DNA of 64,000 nucleotides from CAZOVB01 sp964583095. GTDB taxonomy: Bacteria > Planctomycetota > Phycisphaerae > SM23-33. The notes under the pieces were generated by a model that made no database searches, was not told the DNA's origin, and saw only the letters and a program-made list of their open reading frames with translations. The position numbers and the translations under genes are program-made. Positions 54,759 to 62,723 of the stretch are shown here, in pieces. Position 1 is the first letter of the stretch, and each line of letters begins with the position of its first letter. The DNA lies in contig CAZOVB010000022.1 in assembly GCA_964583095.1 (NCBI GenBank), forward strand, positions 7,909 through 71,908, read 5' to 3'.

Positions 54759-55295
54759 CTACTTGACGATTCGCAGGATCTGCTTGAAGCGGTCGCCCTC
54801 GGCCCGGCCCAGCAGTTCGAACAGGCAGGTTTCCATGCTTGTCAGGGTTGCCCCGGTGTTGCGGATGCGTTCCAGTCCGATGGCATGATTCTCGGGGGTG
54901 CGAGAGGCGACCGCGTCGGCGACCACCTGGGTTTCCAGCCCTCGCCGGCGCAGTTCCACGGCGGTCTGGTATACGCAGATGTGCGTTTCAATACCGGCCA
55001 GGAGGATCGAGGCAGGTGAGGCCTCTTCCAGGGCGTCCAGAAAGCTCCGCTCGCCGCAGCAACTGAAGGAGTTCTTCTCGATGGGCCCGGCAGAGAGATG
55101 CTGGGCCACCGGTTCTATCGTGGTTCCCAGCCCGGCGGGGTTCTGCTCGCAATGGAGGATCTTCACGTTCAGGACATTGAGGCCCTGAACGAGCCGGCGC
55201 GTCGTATCGGCCAGCTTCTGGCGGTTGTGCATCACGCCAAAAAGCTTCTCCTGAAGGTCCACCAGGACCAGGCAAGTCTGTTCGGGCTTCAGCAT
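54759..55295 (-). CDS. Isochorismatase-family cysteine hydrolase
   Basis: 178 residues from ATG 55295, with AGGAGG upstream. The catalytic triad of the family is present: Asp13 (VDLQ), Lys74 (PIEKNSFSC) and Cys107 (ETHICVYQTA). These alpha/beta enzymes hydrolyse amides or related bonds (nicotinamide, peroxyureidoacrylate, carbamates); YcaC-like members have no known substrate. The gene starts 46 bp after the HisD-family gene ends, on the same strand, so the two may be cotranscribed. Length and motifs are normal. Confidence 0.85.
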   Translation of the reverse strand: MLKPEQTCLVLVDLQEKLFGVMHNRQKLADTTRRLVQGLNVLNVKILHCEQNPAGLGTTIEPVAQHLSAGPIEKNSFSCCGERSFLDALEEASPASILLAGIETHICVYQTAVELRRRGLETQVVADAVASRTPENHAIGLERIRNTGATLTSMETCLFELLGRAEGDRFKQILRIVK

Positions 55296-55341
55296 GGTTC
55301 GTGCCTCCTGGCAGCCGACGGGCAATCGGGGAGTTACAGGT

Positions 55342-56607
55342 TCAACTGTACCGGTTCACGCGGACTTCGGCCGTTATGCCGTGTGCAAGCATTCTCTCGA
55401 TCTTGCATTGGCGCTGCGTAACCTTTCCGACCTCCACACTGGCCTCGGGTGTCATCTTCTGATACGTGACGGTTTTGAGGAACTTGCCCACCCAGACGCC
55501 GCCGGTATAGCGGGCCGATCGGCTGGTAGGCAGGATGTGGTTGGTCCCGATGGACTTGTCCCCGTAAGCGACGGTCGTCTCTTCTCCCACAAACAGCGAT
55601 CCGTAATTGGTGAGCTTGTCCATGTACAATCCCGTATCTTCGACGTGGAGTTCCAGGTGTTCCGGGGCGTAGTTGTCGCTGAGTGCGATGGCCTCTTCCC
55701 GACTGTCCGCCACGTAGAGCTTCCCGTTGTTGTTCCAACTGATCTGTGCGATCTCACGTGTGGGCAGATCTTTGAGCCGGCGGTTGACCTCCTCTTGGAC
55801 CTTTCCGGCGAAGTCTTCGCTGAGGCAGATGACGATCTGCCCGCTGTTGGGGTCATGCTCGGCCTGGCCGAGGGTGTCGCAGGCGACCAGGGCGGGATCG
55901 GCACTGTCGTCGGCGATGATGCCGATCTCGGTCGGACCGGCCAGCAGGTCGATTCCGCACTGACCGAAGAGCTGTCGCTTGGCTTCGGCAACGAATTTGT
56001 TTCCGGCTCCGCAGAGCACATCGGCCGGGGGGACCTGGTCCATCCCAAAGGCCATCAGGGCAAACGCCTGTACGCCGCCCAGAACGAAAATACGATCGGC
56101 GCCCGCCTTTGCCATGGCGTTGATGGTGGCAGGATAGTACCCCTCGCCCTTGACCGGCGGGGTGCACCCGACGACGGTCTTAACCCCGGCGACCTTGGCC
56201 GGGATGATGCTCATCTGGGCCGAGCCGAACATCGGGTATCGCCCGCCCGGGACGTAACTTCCCACGCAGTTGACCGGAATGTGCTTGTGGCCGAGGGTGA
56301 CTCCCGGGCGGATTTCCACTTCCAGCGGCAGGAGGGTTTCCCGCTGGGCCTTGGCGAACTTGCGTACGTTCTCCTGGCAGAAGTCGGTGTCCTGGATGAT
56401 CTGATCATCGCATTTTTCGATGGCTTCGGCGACTTGGCCGGCAGAGAGTTCAAAGCTTTCAGGATCCCAGTCGTCGAACTTCTTGGAGTACTTCCGGACC
56501 GCATCCATTTGGCCCGTGCGAAGCTCCTGGAGCATCTCGGCTACGTACTGAGAAGTTTCCGGGTCCTGCTCGAAGAGGCGGTGGCCTCCCTCTTTGATCA
56601 CCTTCAT
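55342..56607 (-). CDS. Histidinol dehydrogenase family protein (HisD or HpsN-like)
   Basis: 421 residues; ATG 56607 follows AGGAG. Family marks are GSYVPGGRYPMFGSAQM, GAGNKFVAEAKRQLFG, GIDLLAGPTEIGIIAD, LGQAEHDPNS, NYAPEHLELH and GTNHILPT, which hold the NAD-binding and zinc residues. After GTNHILPT the sequence runs RSARYTGGVWVGKFLKTVTY. From memory, biosynthetic HisD has a different segment here (around FSSGLSVDDF), while the GG-x-WVGKF-x-K form is that of HpsN/sulfopropanediol dehydrogenase and related hisD-like paralogues. No other histidine genes are nearby. The reaction, oxidation of an alcohol to an acid with 2 NAD+, is expected either way; the substrate is open. Confidence 0.85.
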   Translation of the reverse strand: MKVIKEGGHRLFEQDPETSQYVAEMLQELRTGQMDAVRKYSKKFDDWDPESFELSAGQVAEAIEKCDDQIIQDTDFCQENVRKFAKAQRETLLPLEVEIRPGVTLGHKHIPVNCVGSYVPGGRYPMFGSAQMSIIPAKVAGVKTVVGCTPPVKGEGYYPATINAMAKAGADRIFVLGGVQAFALMAFGMDQVPPADVLCGAGNKFVAEAKRQLFGQCGIDLLAGPTEIGIIADDSADPALVACDTLGQAEHDPNSGQIVICLSEDFAGKVQEEVNRRLKDLPTREIAQISWNNNGKLYVADSREEAIALSDNYAPEHLELHVEDTGLYMDKLTNYGSLFVGEETTVAYGDKSIGTNHILPTSRSARYTGGVWVGKFLKTVTYQKMTPEASVEVGKVTQRQCKIERMLAHGITAEVRVNRYS

Positions 56608-56993
56608 CGCTGGCTCCTGTAGATAGAAACGTTTCACTTGAAGTCTGAGGTGATGATACAGCCTCGGCTTGCCGGTGCAAGCATTGTGACAAGAGGTCTG
56701 TGACAAGTGGTCTCGTTTGACCGGGGCGACCAGTCAGAAAACCAGGGCCTTTACCCGCTCTGGGTAGAGGGCAGGCCCAGCCGAGGGTTGCATGACGGAA
56801 GCCAAACAGGCCTGCCCTGCATATTGTGGGTATTGTGGTTTGTTTCAGGAAACCTCCCCCAGATCCTGTGGTCCGCCTCCCTGTGACCAATGCATCCTAT
56901 TGCACAAGCGGTCTTTAAGCTTTCTGGGTCACTCCTGGGCCAAAATCCGGGACGGTCCTGGACGTTTGAGGGGAAGACCCCATTTTTAATGAA
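56608..56993. other. Intergenic region upstream of the HisD-family gene
   Basis: No gene is supported here. The one notable element is a tandem direct repeat: TGTGACAAGAGGTC at 56685-56698 followed directly by TGTGACAAGTGGTC at 56699-56712 (13 of 14 bases equal). It is 80-105 bp before the leftward start codon and could be an operator. The rest is pyrimidine- and purine-mixed sequence with no recognised structure. Confidence 0.5.
56685..56712. repeat. Tandem 14-bp direct repeat, possible operator
   Basis: Two head-to-tail copies of TGTGACAAGNGGTC with one mismatch. Two copies spaced 14 bp apart lie on nearly the same helix face with small offset. The regulator is not known. Confidence 0.5.
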
Positions 56994-57040
56994 ACCCTAT
57001 ATTTCGGCTTGACCCAAAATGCCGGCACTACATATAGTAT
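56994..57040 (+). promoter_or_regulatory. Two NrdR-like boxes upstream of nrdD
   Basis: The NrdR consensus is ACACWATATATWGTGT. Box 2 at 57025-57040 (GCACTACATATAGTAT) matches it at 13 of 16 positions. Box 1 at 56994-57009 (ACCCTATATTTCGGCT) matches at 11 of 16. They start 31 bp apart with a 15-bp linker, the three-turn spacing known for paired NrdR boxes. Box 2 covers the -10 element and box 1 ends at the -35 element of the promoter below, the repression geometry known for NrdR. No nrdR gene is in the window. Box 1 is weak by itself; the spacing and the gene downstream make the call. Confidence 0.65.
57009..57038 (+). promoter_or_regulatory. Sigma70-type promoter of nrdD-nrdG-dcd
   Basis: TTGACC at 57009-57014 and TATAGT at 57033-57038 are separated by 18 bp. 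Transcription should start near 57045, which gives a 5' leader of about 335 bases before the nrdD ATG at 57381. Confidence 0.6.
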
Positions 57041-57090
57041 ACGGCGTCGAAGGTAGCCTGGATTATTGGAAGACAGGCGGCTTCGGCATT

Positions 57091-57336
57091 GACGGCTGAC
57101 TGGTTTGGGCCGTCCTCTGGCGGACCGATAGGGTTCGCCTAGCCAAGTGCGTCGGTGAAGTCTCTTTTCTGCTTTTGTTGATGTTGTCTCTAGGCCAGTG
57201 CCAACGGCAAGGACGCCTGAGAGGCTTTGGAGACTTCCGCGAGCCGGGGTTGCGAAATCTGGAGTCGCACCTCGGCCGCTCATTTCGCCGTAACTCCTTA
57301 CGGCATAGAGCTTCAGGCCTCTCAGCGAGCCTGAGG
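57091..57336 (+). ncRNA. Candidate structured 5' leader RNA of nrdD
   Basis: Several stems can be drawn by eye. Two simple hairpins: 57091-57096 with 57109-57114 (6 bp), and 57119-57126 with 57132-57139 (8 bp, one G-U). Then a junction: outer stem 57217-57225 with 57317-57325 (9 bp, perfect), enclosing a 12-bp hairpin (57243-57255 with 57265-57276, one bulged T) and a 7-bp hairpin with 4-base loop (57287-57304). The 3' arm of the outer stem can instead form a local hairpin, 57311-57318 with 57329-57336. The two states exclude each other, as in riboswitch switching. The SD (GGGAAGGA, 57366-57373) is 30 bases further on. It matches no riboswitch consensus I know. Confidence 0.45.
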
Positions 57337-57380
57337 GCAGGGCACAGAAGTGGTTTTCTCGTCCAGGGAAGGACACGGGC

Positions 57381-59471
57381 ATGCAGCAGTCAATTCGAAA
57401 GCGCGACGGACGGGTCGTTCCATTCATACCCGAGAAGATCACACACGCGATCTACCGTGCCGCGGTGGCGGTGGGGGGCGAGGATTACGCCCGGGCCGAG
57501 CAGCTCTGCCGGGAAGTGCTGCGAATCGCCCAAGACCGCTTCGGCGATGAGATCCCGGAAGTCGAGCAAATACAAGACCTTGTCGAAAAGACCCTTATCG
57601 AGAACGGTCACGCCCGCACCGCCAAGGCCTACATCCTCTACCGTGAGAAGCGCAAGAGCGCCCGGCACCTGAATGCACTGATCGGCGCGACAATCGACAT
57701 GTTCGGCTCGTATCTCGACGAGAGCGACTGGCAGACCAAGGAAAACGCCAACCAGTCGCGATCGGTCAATGGTCTGAACAATTATGTCCGGGAGTTCTTC
57801 ACCAAGAACTACTGGCTCCACGAGGTCTTCCCGTCGGAGGTCCGCCATGCCCACGAGTCAGGCGATCTGCATATCCACGATCTGGGATTCCTTGGCCCGT
57901 ATTGTGCCGGGTGGGACCTGCGGCAACTGCTCATCGACGGTTTTGGCGGTGTGCCCGGCAAGGTGGAGTCCAAGCCGGCCAGGCACCTTCGGAGCTTCCT
58001 GGGCCAGGTCGTCAACTCAACCTTTACCACCCAGGGCGAGTGTGCCGGCGCCCAGGCCTGGAGCAGCTTCGACACCTACTGTGCGCCGTTTATCCGTTAC
58101 GACAACATGACCTACCACCAGGTCAAGCAGTGCCTCCAGGAGTTCATCTTCAACATCAACGTCCCCACGCGGGTTGGCTTCCAGTGCCCGTTTTCGAATC
58201 TGACCTTCGACCTGACGCCCCCGACTGCCCTGCGGGACCAGGCTGTCATCGTCGGCGGGGCCATCACCGAGGACAAGTACGGCGACTTCCAGGCCGAGAT
58301 GGACCTTTTCAACCGGGCCTTCTGCGAGGCTATGATGGAAGGCGACAGCAAGGGGCGCGTCTTCACCTTCCCGATCCCGACGCTCAACGTCACGCCGGAT
58401 TTCGACTGGGACAGCCCGTCCTTCGACGCCTTCATGGTCATCACGGCCAAGTACGGCATTCCGTACTTCGCCAACTATGTCAACTCGGACCTCTCCCCTG
58501 AAGACGCGGTGAGCATGTGCTGCCGGCTCCGGCTGGATACCACCGAACTTCGCAAGCGCGGCGGGGGGCTCTTCGGCTCCAACCCGCTGACCGGCTCGGT
58601 GGGGGTGGTCACGCTCAACCTGCCGCGGGTCGGCTACAAAGCCCGGTCAGCACAGGACTTCAAGCAGCGCCTCGCCGAACTGGTCAAGATCGCCCGCACC
58701 ACCTTGGAACTCAAACGCAAGGTCGTCGAGACCCAGACCGACAACGGCCTGTACCCCTACTCGGCCCACTACCTGCGAAACGTCAAGAAACGCACCGGCG
58801 AGTACTGGTTCAACCACTTTGCCACCATCGGAATCGTCGGCATGAATGAAGCCCTGGAGAACTTCATGGGCAAGAGCATCGCCGACCCGGCCGGCAAGGT
58901 CTTCGCCCTGGAGATCATGGAGTTCCTCCGCCAGGAACTCACCCGGATCCAGGAAGAGACAGGCCACGTGTACAATCTCGAGGCCACCCCGGCCGAGGGC
59001 ACGGCCTATCGCCTGGCCCGGCTGGACCGCCAACGCTACCCCGATATCATCGCCTCCGGGGTCGATACGCCCTACTACACCAACTCCACGCAGCTGCCGG
59101 TAGGGCACACGGACGATATCTTCGAGGCCGTAGAACTCCAGGACGAACTCCAGAGCTTGTACACCGGCGGCACGGTGCTCCACCTGTACCTGGGAGAAGC
59201 CGTGGAGGACCCGCAACTCTGCAAGAAGATGCTCCGCAACATCTTCACCCGCTACAAGTTGCCGTATCTGTCCGTCACGCCGACCTTCAGCATCTGCCAC
59301 CAGCACGGGTATATCAGCGGAGAGCACTTCGCCTGCCCGACCTGCCAGGGCGAAACCGAGGTCTGGTCCCGCGTGACCGGCTACCTCAGGCCGGTACAGA
59401 ACTACAACAAAGGTAAAAAGGCCGAGTATTTCGAACGCCGCAAGTATGCCCCCCTGGAGGCGCACGTATGA
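57381..59471 (+). CDS. nrdD: Anaerobic (class III) ribonucleoside-triphosphate reductase
   Basis: 696 residues. An ATP-cone regulatory domain comes first (IRKRDGRVVPFIPEKITHAI, to about 95). The catalytic barrel follows, with VNSTFTTQGECAGAQAW and FQCPFSNLTFDLTPP. Near the C-terminus a zinc site is formed by Cys639, His642, Cys652 and Cys655 (ICHQHGY ... ACPTCQGE), where many NrdDs have four Cys. The glycyl radical residue is probably Gly667 in RVTGYLRPV, with NKGKKAEYFERR after it. The enzyme reduces NTPs to dNTPs under anoxia with formate or thioredoxin as reductant. It overlaps nrdG by 4 bp. It is the only ribonucleotide reductase in view. GGAAGGA lies 8 bases before the ATG. Confidence 0.95.
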   Translation: MQQSIRKRDGRVVPFIPEKITHAIYRAAVAVGGEDYARAEQLCREVLRIAQDRFGDEIPEVEQIQDLVEKTLIENGHARTAKAYILYREKRKSARHLNALIGATIDMFGSYLDESDWQTKENANQSRSVNGLNNYVREFFTKNYWLHEVFPSEVRHAHESGDLHIHDLGFLGPYCAGWDLRQLLIDGFGGVPGKVESKPARHLRSFLGQVVNSTFTTQGECAGAQAWSSFDTYCAPFIRYDNMTYHQVKQCLQEFIFNINVPTRVGFQCPFSNLTFDLTPPTALRDQAVIVGGAITEDKYGDFQAEMDLFNRAFCEAMMEGDSKGRVFTFPIPTLNVTPDFDWDSPSFDAFMVITAKYGIPYFANYVNSDLSPEDAVSMCCRLRLDTTELRKRGGGLFGSNPLTGSVGVVTLNLPRVGYKARSAQDFKQRLAELVKIARTTLELKRKVVETQTDNGLYPYSAHYLRNVKKRTGEYWFNHFATIGIVGMNEALENFMGKSIADPAGKVFALEIMEFLRQELTRIQEETGHVYNLEATPAEGTAYRLARLDRQRYPDIIASGVDTPYYTNSTQLPVGHTDDIFEAVELQDELQSLYTGGTVLHLYLGEAVEDPQLCKKMLRNIFTRYKLPYLSVTPTFSICHQHGYISGEHFACPTCQGETEVWSRVTGYLRPVQNYNKGKKAEYFERRKYAPLEAHV

Positions 59472-60205
59472 AACTCGCCGGCCTGATGCCTTGCAGCTTC
59501 GTGGACTATCCCGACCACCTCAGCGCCGTGGTGTTCGCCCCGGGCTGCAACATGAAGTGCTTCTACTGCCACAACGCACAGATCGCATCCTGCAACGGCC
59601 TCGAGCAGAGCGTCCAGGTCCCCGACGTGCTGGATCTGCTCCGCCGTCGCCGGGGAATGCTCGAAGCCGTCGTCGTCAGCGGCGGCGAGCCCACCCTCCA
59701 GCCCGGCCTGACCGGGTTCTGCCGACAAGTCAAGGACCTGGGCTACCGCGTGAAACTCGACACCAACGGCACGTGCCCCGACGTCCTGGCCGAGCTGATC
59801 CGCCGGCGGCTGGTCGACTACGTCGCCATGGATATCAAGGCCCCCCAGGGCCGATACCGCCGCATCTGCCGCACCGATGTCGATCTCCGCGCCGTCGATG
59901 AGAGCATTCTGCAACTCCTTACAGGCCGAGTGGATTACGAATTCCGAACGACCTTCGCGCCCCCGCTGCGCAGCAACGATATCTGCCGAATCGCCACGTG
60001 GATCTCCGGAGCCCGCCGCTATTTCCTCCAGCAGTACAAGCCCCAACTGGCCCAGAAGCCCGCACCCCGGGCCCATACCGATGCCTACGTGCTCCACGCA
60101 GCCGGGCTGGTCAGCCCCTTCGTCCGGCACGTCGGCGTCCGCGGGCTCAGCCAGGGCAGCTACGTCAGCGACAGGGCCCAGGCCAGCCTGGCCGAAACCG
60201 CCTGA
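59468..60205 (+). CDS. nrdG: Anaerobic ribonucleotide reductase activating protein (radical SAM)
   Basis: 245 residues. The cluster motif is C27-NMK-C31-FY-C34, followed by VVSGGEPTLQPGL for SAM binding and VKLDTNGTCP. The start overlaps the nrdD stop (ATGA), so the two are translationally coupled. The enzyme uses SAM and a 4Fe-4S cluster to make the glycyl radical on NrdD. It is of the longer type (about 230-245 residues), related to the pyruvate-formate-lyase activase group, rather than the 155-residue E. coli NrdG. Oxygen-sensitive. Confidence 0.92.
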   Translation: MKLAGLMPCSFVDYPDHLSAVVFAPGCNMKCFYCHNAQIASCNGLEQSVQVPDVLDLLRRRRGMLEAVVVSGGEPTLQPGLTGFCRQVKDLGYRVKLDTNGTCPDVLAELIRRRLVDYVAMDIKAPQGRYRRICRTDVDLRAVDESILQLLTGRVDYEFRTTFAPPLRSNDICRIATWISGARRYFLQQYKPQLAQKPAPRAHTDAYVLHAAGLVSPFVRHVGVRGLSQGSYVSDRAQASLAETA

Positions 60206-60233
60206 TCCGTCCCCACCCCAAAGGACCGCCACC

Positions 60234-60824
60234 GTGATCTTCTCCGATCGACAGATCAAGCAGGCCATCGAGAACGGGCGGATCGTGATCGAGCCGGCAC
60301 CGCTGGAAGATCAGTTCGCCCCCTCCGCCGTGGATCTGCACGTCGGCGACCAGTTCAAGATCTGGAAAACCCCGCCGCCGGGGCTCGACCAGGCCCTGCG
60401 ACTCTCGGATGTCTCCCTGCCCGACTACGGACACCTCATGCAGGAACTGGAGCTCGATGCCGATGGCTGTGCGGTCATCCAGCCCGGCCAGTTCCTCCTG
60501 TCTCGGACCCGGGAACGCGTCCACCTGCCGCTGGATTCCCGCCTGGCCGCACGCGTCGAGGGCCGCAGCTCCTACGCCCGCCTGGGACTGGTAGTGCACA
60601 TGACCGCCCCGACCATCCACGCCGGCTTCCGAGGACATATCGTACTGGAAATGATGAACTTCGGCCCCTTCCCGCTGCGGATCGATCCTCACACCACGCG
60701 GATCTGCCAGCTCATCTTCGAGGAACTCGGCTCGGATCCCTCCATCGCTCTCAAGACTGTCTTCCAGGACCAGCAGGGCGTCCTGGGTGATCAGCAGAAG
60801 CAGGACAAGCCAAAGCCCGGTTAG
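60234..60824 (+). CDS. dcd: dCTP deaminase
   Basis: 196 residues. A GTG start at 60234 fits: AAGGA lies upstream and the protein begins (M)IFSDRQIKQAIENG, as Dcd proteins do. The frame is open further upstream but that part overlaps nrdG. The trimeric dUTPase-like fold is shown by PSAVDLHVGDQF, EGRSSYARLGLVVH and HAGFRGHIVLEMMNFGPFPL, where the Glu of VLEMMN is the catalytic base. It converts dCTP to dUTP for dTTP synthesis, which fits its place after nrdD and nrdG. Its end overlaps the convergent smpB by 4 bp. Length is normal. Confidence 0.93.
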   Translation: MIFSDRQIKQAIENGRIVIEPAPLEDQFAPSAVDLHVGDQFKIWKTPPPGLDQALRLSDVSLPDYGHLMQELELDADGCAVIQPGQFLLSRTRERVHLPLDSRLAARVEGRSSYARLGLVVHMTAPTIHAGFRGHIVLEMMNFGPFPLRIDPHTTRICQLIFEELGSDPSIALKTVFQDQQGVLGDQQKQDKPKPG

Positions 60825-61306
60825 CGCCTGCGACGCATGGCCCGGGCAATTTCCCGTTTGGCGTCACGCCTGCGGATGTCCTGACGCTTGTCGTAGTCCC
60901 TTTTGCCCTCGCCCACGGCGATCTCGCACTTGGCCCGGCCATTCTTGAAATAGATCGCCAGGGGAACGATCGTCTTGCCTTTCTGCTTGACCTGCGTTTC
61001 CAACTGGCGGATCTGCCTGCGGTGGGCCAGCAGCTTCCGGTCGCGGTTGGGCTCGTGCTGCATCCCCTCGCCGGCCTGGGAGTAAGGCGAAATCGTCGCG
61101 CCGACCAGGTACAGCTCCCCATTGCGGATCCGCCCGTAGGCCTCGTCGATCTTCACCTGCCCCTCCCGCAGAGACTTAACCTCTGTCCCGGCAAGCACAA
61201 GGCCGCACTCGAGCTTCTCGCTGAGATGGTACTCCCGGTGGGCCTTCTTGTTGGCGATCCGCGGGGCGTTCTTCTTGCTTTCGATTTGCTGATTCTTCTT
61301 GGCCAT
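60821..61306 (-). CDS. smpB: SsrA-binding protein SmpB
   Basis: 161 residues from ATG 61306. The beta-barrel carries KKAHREYHLSEKLECGLVLA, GTEVKSLREGQVKI and YSQAGEGMQHEPNRDRKLL; the tail is the basic DKRQDIRRRDAKREIARAMR that enters the ribosome A-site path. SmpB brings tmRNA to stalled ribosomes in trans-translation. The ssrA gene is not visible in the window. The ribosome site is weak; a longer frame to 61390 overlaps rsmB and is not used. Possibly cotranscribed with rsmB and fmt. Confidence 0.94.
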   Translation of the reverse strand: MAKKNQQIESKKNAPRIANKKAHREYHLSEKLECGLVLAGTEVKSLREGQVKIDEAYGRIRNGELYLVGATISPYSQAGEGMQHEPNRDRKLLAHRRQIRQLETQVKQKGKTIVPLAIYFKNGRAKCEIAVGEGKRDYDKRQDIRRRDAKREIARAMRRRR

Positions 61307-61358
61307 GGCGGGGGTACTATACCAGTTCGGGCCGGTAAAGGCGAGTTTGTCGCCGCTC

Positions 61359-62723
61359 TCAGCGGCCAAGCACGGCGTAGTATCCGCCATCGCTCCAGGA
61401 GGCCGGATCCCCCACGCCTCCCGGGCGGGTCAGGTGGCTCTGCTGAAGCGAGAACTTCGACTGCTTCCGCGGGATCGCCCGGGAGACGTTCTCGTTCTCG
61501 TCCTGCTCCAGGCTGCATGTGGCGTAGATGAGCTTGCCGCCGGGCTTTACATACGCTGCAGCGGCCGAGACCAACAGGTGCTGGTCCCGCACCAGCCGCT
61601 CGATATCCTCCGGCTGGAGACGCCAGCGCGCCTCGGCCCGCCGGGCCAGTACACCGGTGTTCGAGCAGGGAACGTCGGCAAGAACCAGATCGAAGCTCTC
61701 CAGCTCCAGGCGCCCTATGTCCTGGGCCAAACAGCAGTCCACGATCGTATGGCCCATGCGGGAGCAGTTTTCCTCGATGCGCGAGAGTTTCTCGGCGCTG
61801 ACATCCACCGCCACGATCTGCCCGCAGTTGTGCATCAGCTCGGCCAGGTGCGTCGTCTTCGTGCCGGGGGCGGCGCAGAAATCCAGCACGCGCATGTGGG
61901 GCTGGGGACCAGCGGCCAGGCCCACCGCGGTGGCCATCGCGTCCTGGGGCTGGATGAGCCCCTCGGCAAAGGCGCGCGTGGCGGCAATGTTCCCGTGCTC
62001 GGGCAGCACAAGACTTACGCCGTTCTTGTGCGCCACGGCCTCGAAGCCTTCTTCCTTGAGCATTGCCGCCGCCTGGGAGATCCCGGCCCGCAGTGCATTG
62101 ACCCGCACCACCAGCGGCGCCCGGGCGTTGGCGTGGTAGCCTAGCTGCGAGACCCTCTCCGCCGAATACTGCTTGACCCACCGGTGAACCAGCCAGGGCG
62201 GGAGCGAATGGGCCGCGGCCAGCCAGGCCGGAAGGTCCTTCTCCGGATCCGGCAGCACGTCCCGACCGAAGCGCCAGTGAGCATCCGGCCCCACCGGCAC
62301 AGCCCGGGCTTCGTGCGGGGCCTTGCCCGAATGCAACTCGCCCCGGTCACGCTCGATACTCCGAAGAATCGCGTTGACCATCGTACGGTAGCGGATCCGC
62401 TTGAACCGCCGCGTCTGCTCCACCGCCTCATTGACAGCCGCAAACGCAGGCACACGATCCAGATACAGCATCTGGTAAATCGCCGTGCTCAAAATCTGCT
62501 TCACGTGCGGCGGTACAGGCTTCTTGGGACGCTTGAGATAGTTGCCCAGAACGGCCCGGATCGTCCCGCGCCGGCGGACCACCCCCAGGGCAAGTTCCAC
62601 CGCAAGCGACCGCTGCTGGGTATCCGGCTGATGCTTGGCCAAAAGCCGCTCCAGCCGGGCTGAAACGTTCCCGGCGCGATCCCGCAAAGCATCCACGGCA
62701 ATATCTCGGGCGTTGTACTTCAT
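61359..62723 (-). CDS. rsmB: 16S rRNA (cytosine-C5)-methyltransferase RsmB
   Basis: 454 residues. An N-terminal NusB-like helical domain (NARDIAVDALRDRAGNVSAR ... VPAFAAVNEAVEQTRRFK) is joined to a Rossmann SAM domain: VLDFCAAPGTKTTHLAELM, then DVPCSNTGVL with Cys353 and YATCSLEQDEN, the two cysteines of the m5C mechanism. In E. coli the protein methylates C967 of 16S rRNA. The start overlaps the fmt stop by 4 bp, the usual fmt-rsmB order, though def is not visible next to fmt here. Length is normal. Confidence 0.92.
   Translation of the reverse strand: MKYNARDIAVDALRDRAGNVSARLERLLAKHQPDTQQRSLAVELALGVVRRRGTIRAVLGNYLKRPKKPVPPHVKQILSTAIYQMLYLDRVPAFAAVNEAVEQTRRFKRIRYRTMVNAILRSIERDRGELHSGKAPHEARAVPVGPDAHWRFGRDVLPDPEKDLPAWLAAAHSLPPWLVHRWVKQYSAERVSQLGYHANARAPLVVRVNALRAGISQAAAMLKEEGFEAVAHKNGVSLVLPEHGNIAATRAFAEGLIQPQDAMATAVGLAAGPQPHMRVLDFCAAPGTKTTHLAELMHNCGQIVAVDVSAEKLSRIEENCSRMGHTIVDCCLAQDIGRLELESFDLVLADVPCSNTGVLARRAEARWRLQPEDIERLVRDQHLLVSAAAAYVKPGGKLIYATCSLEQDENENVSRAIPRKQSKFSLQQSHLTRPGGVGDPASWSDGGYYAVLGR

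Noticed and set aside
57091..57336. Known riboswitch (cobalamin, SAM, THF, GEMM) or tmRNA/6S/SRP RNA in the nrdD leader
   Set aside because: None of the conserved cores that I remember is present. The region is kept only as an unassigned structured leader.
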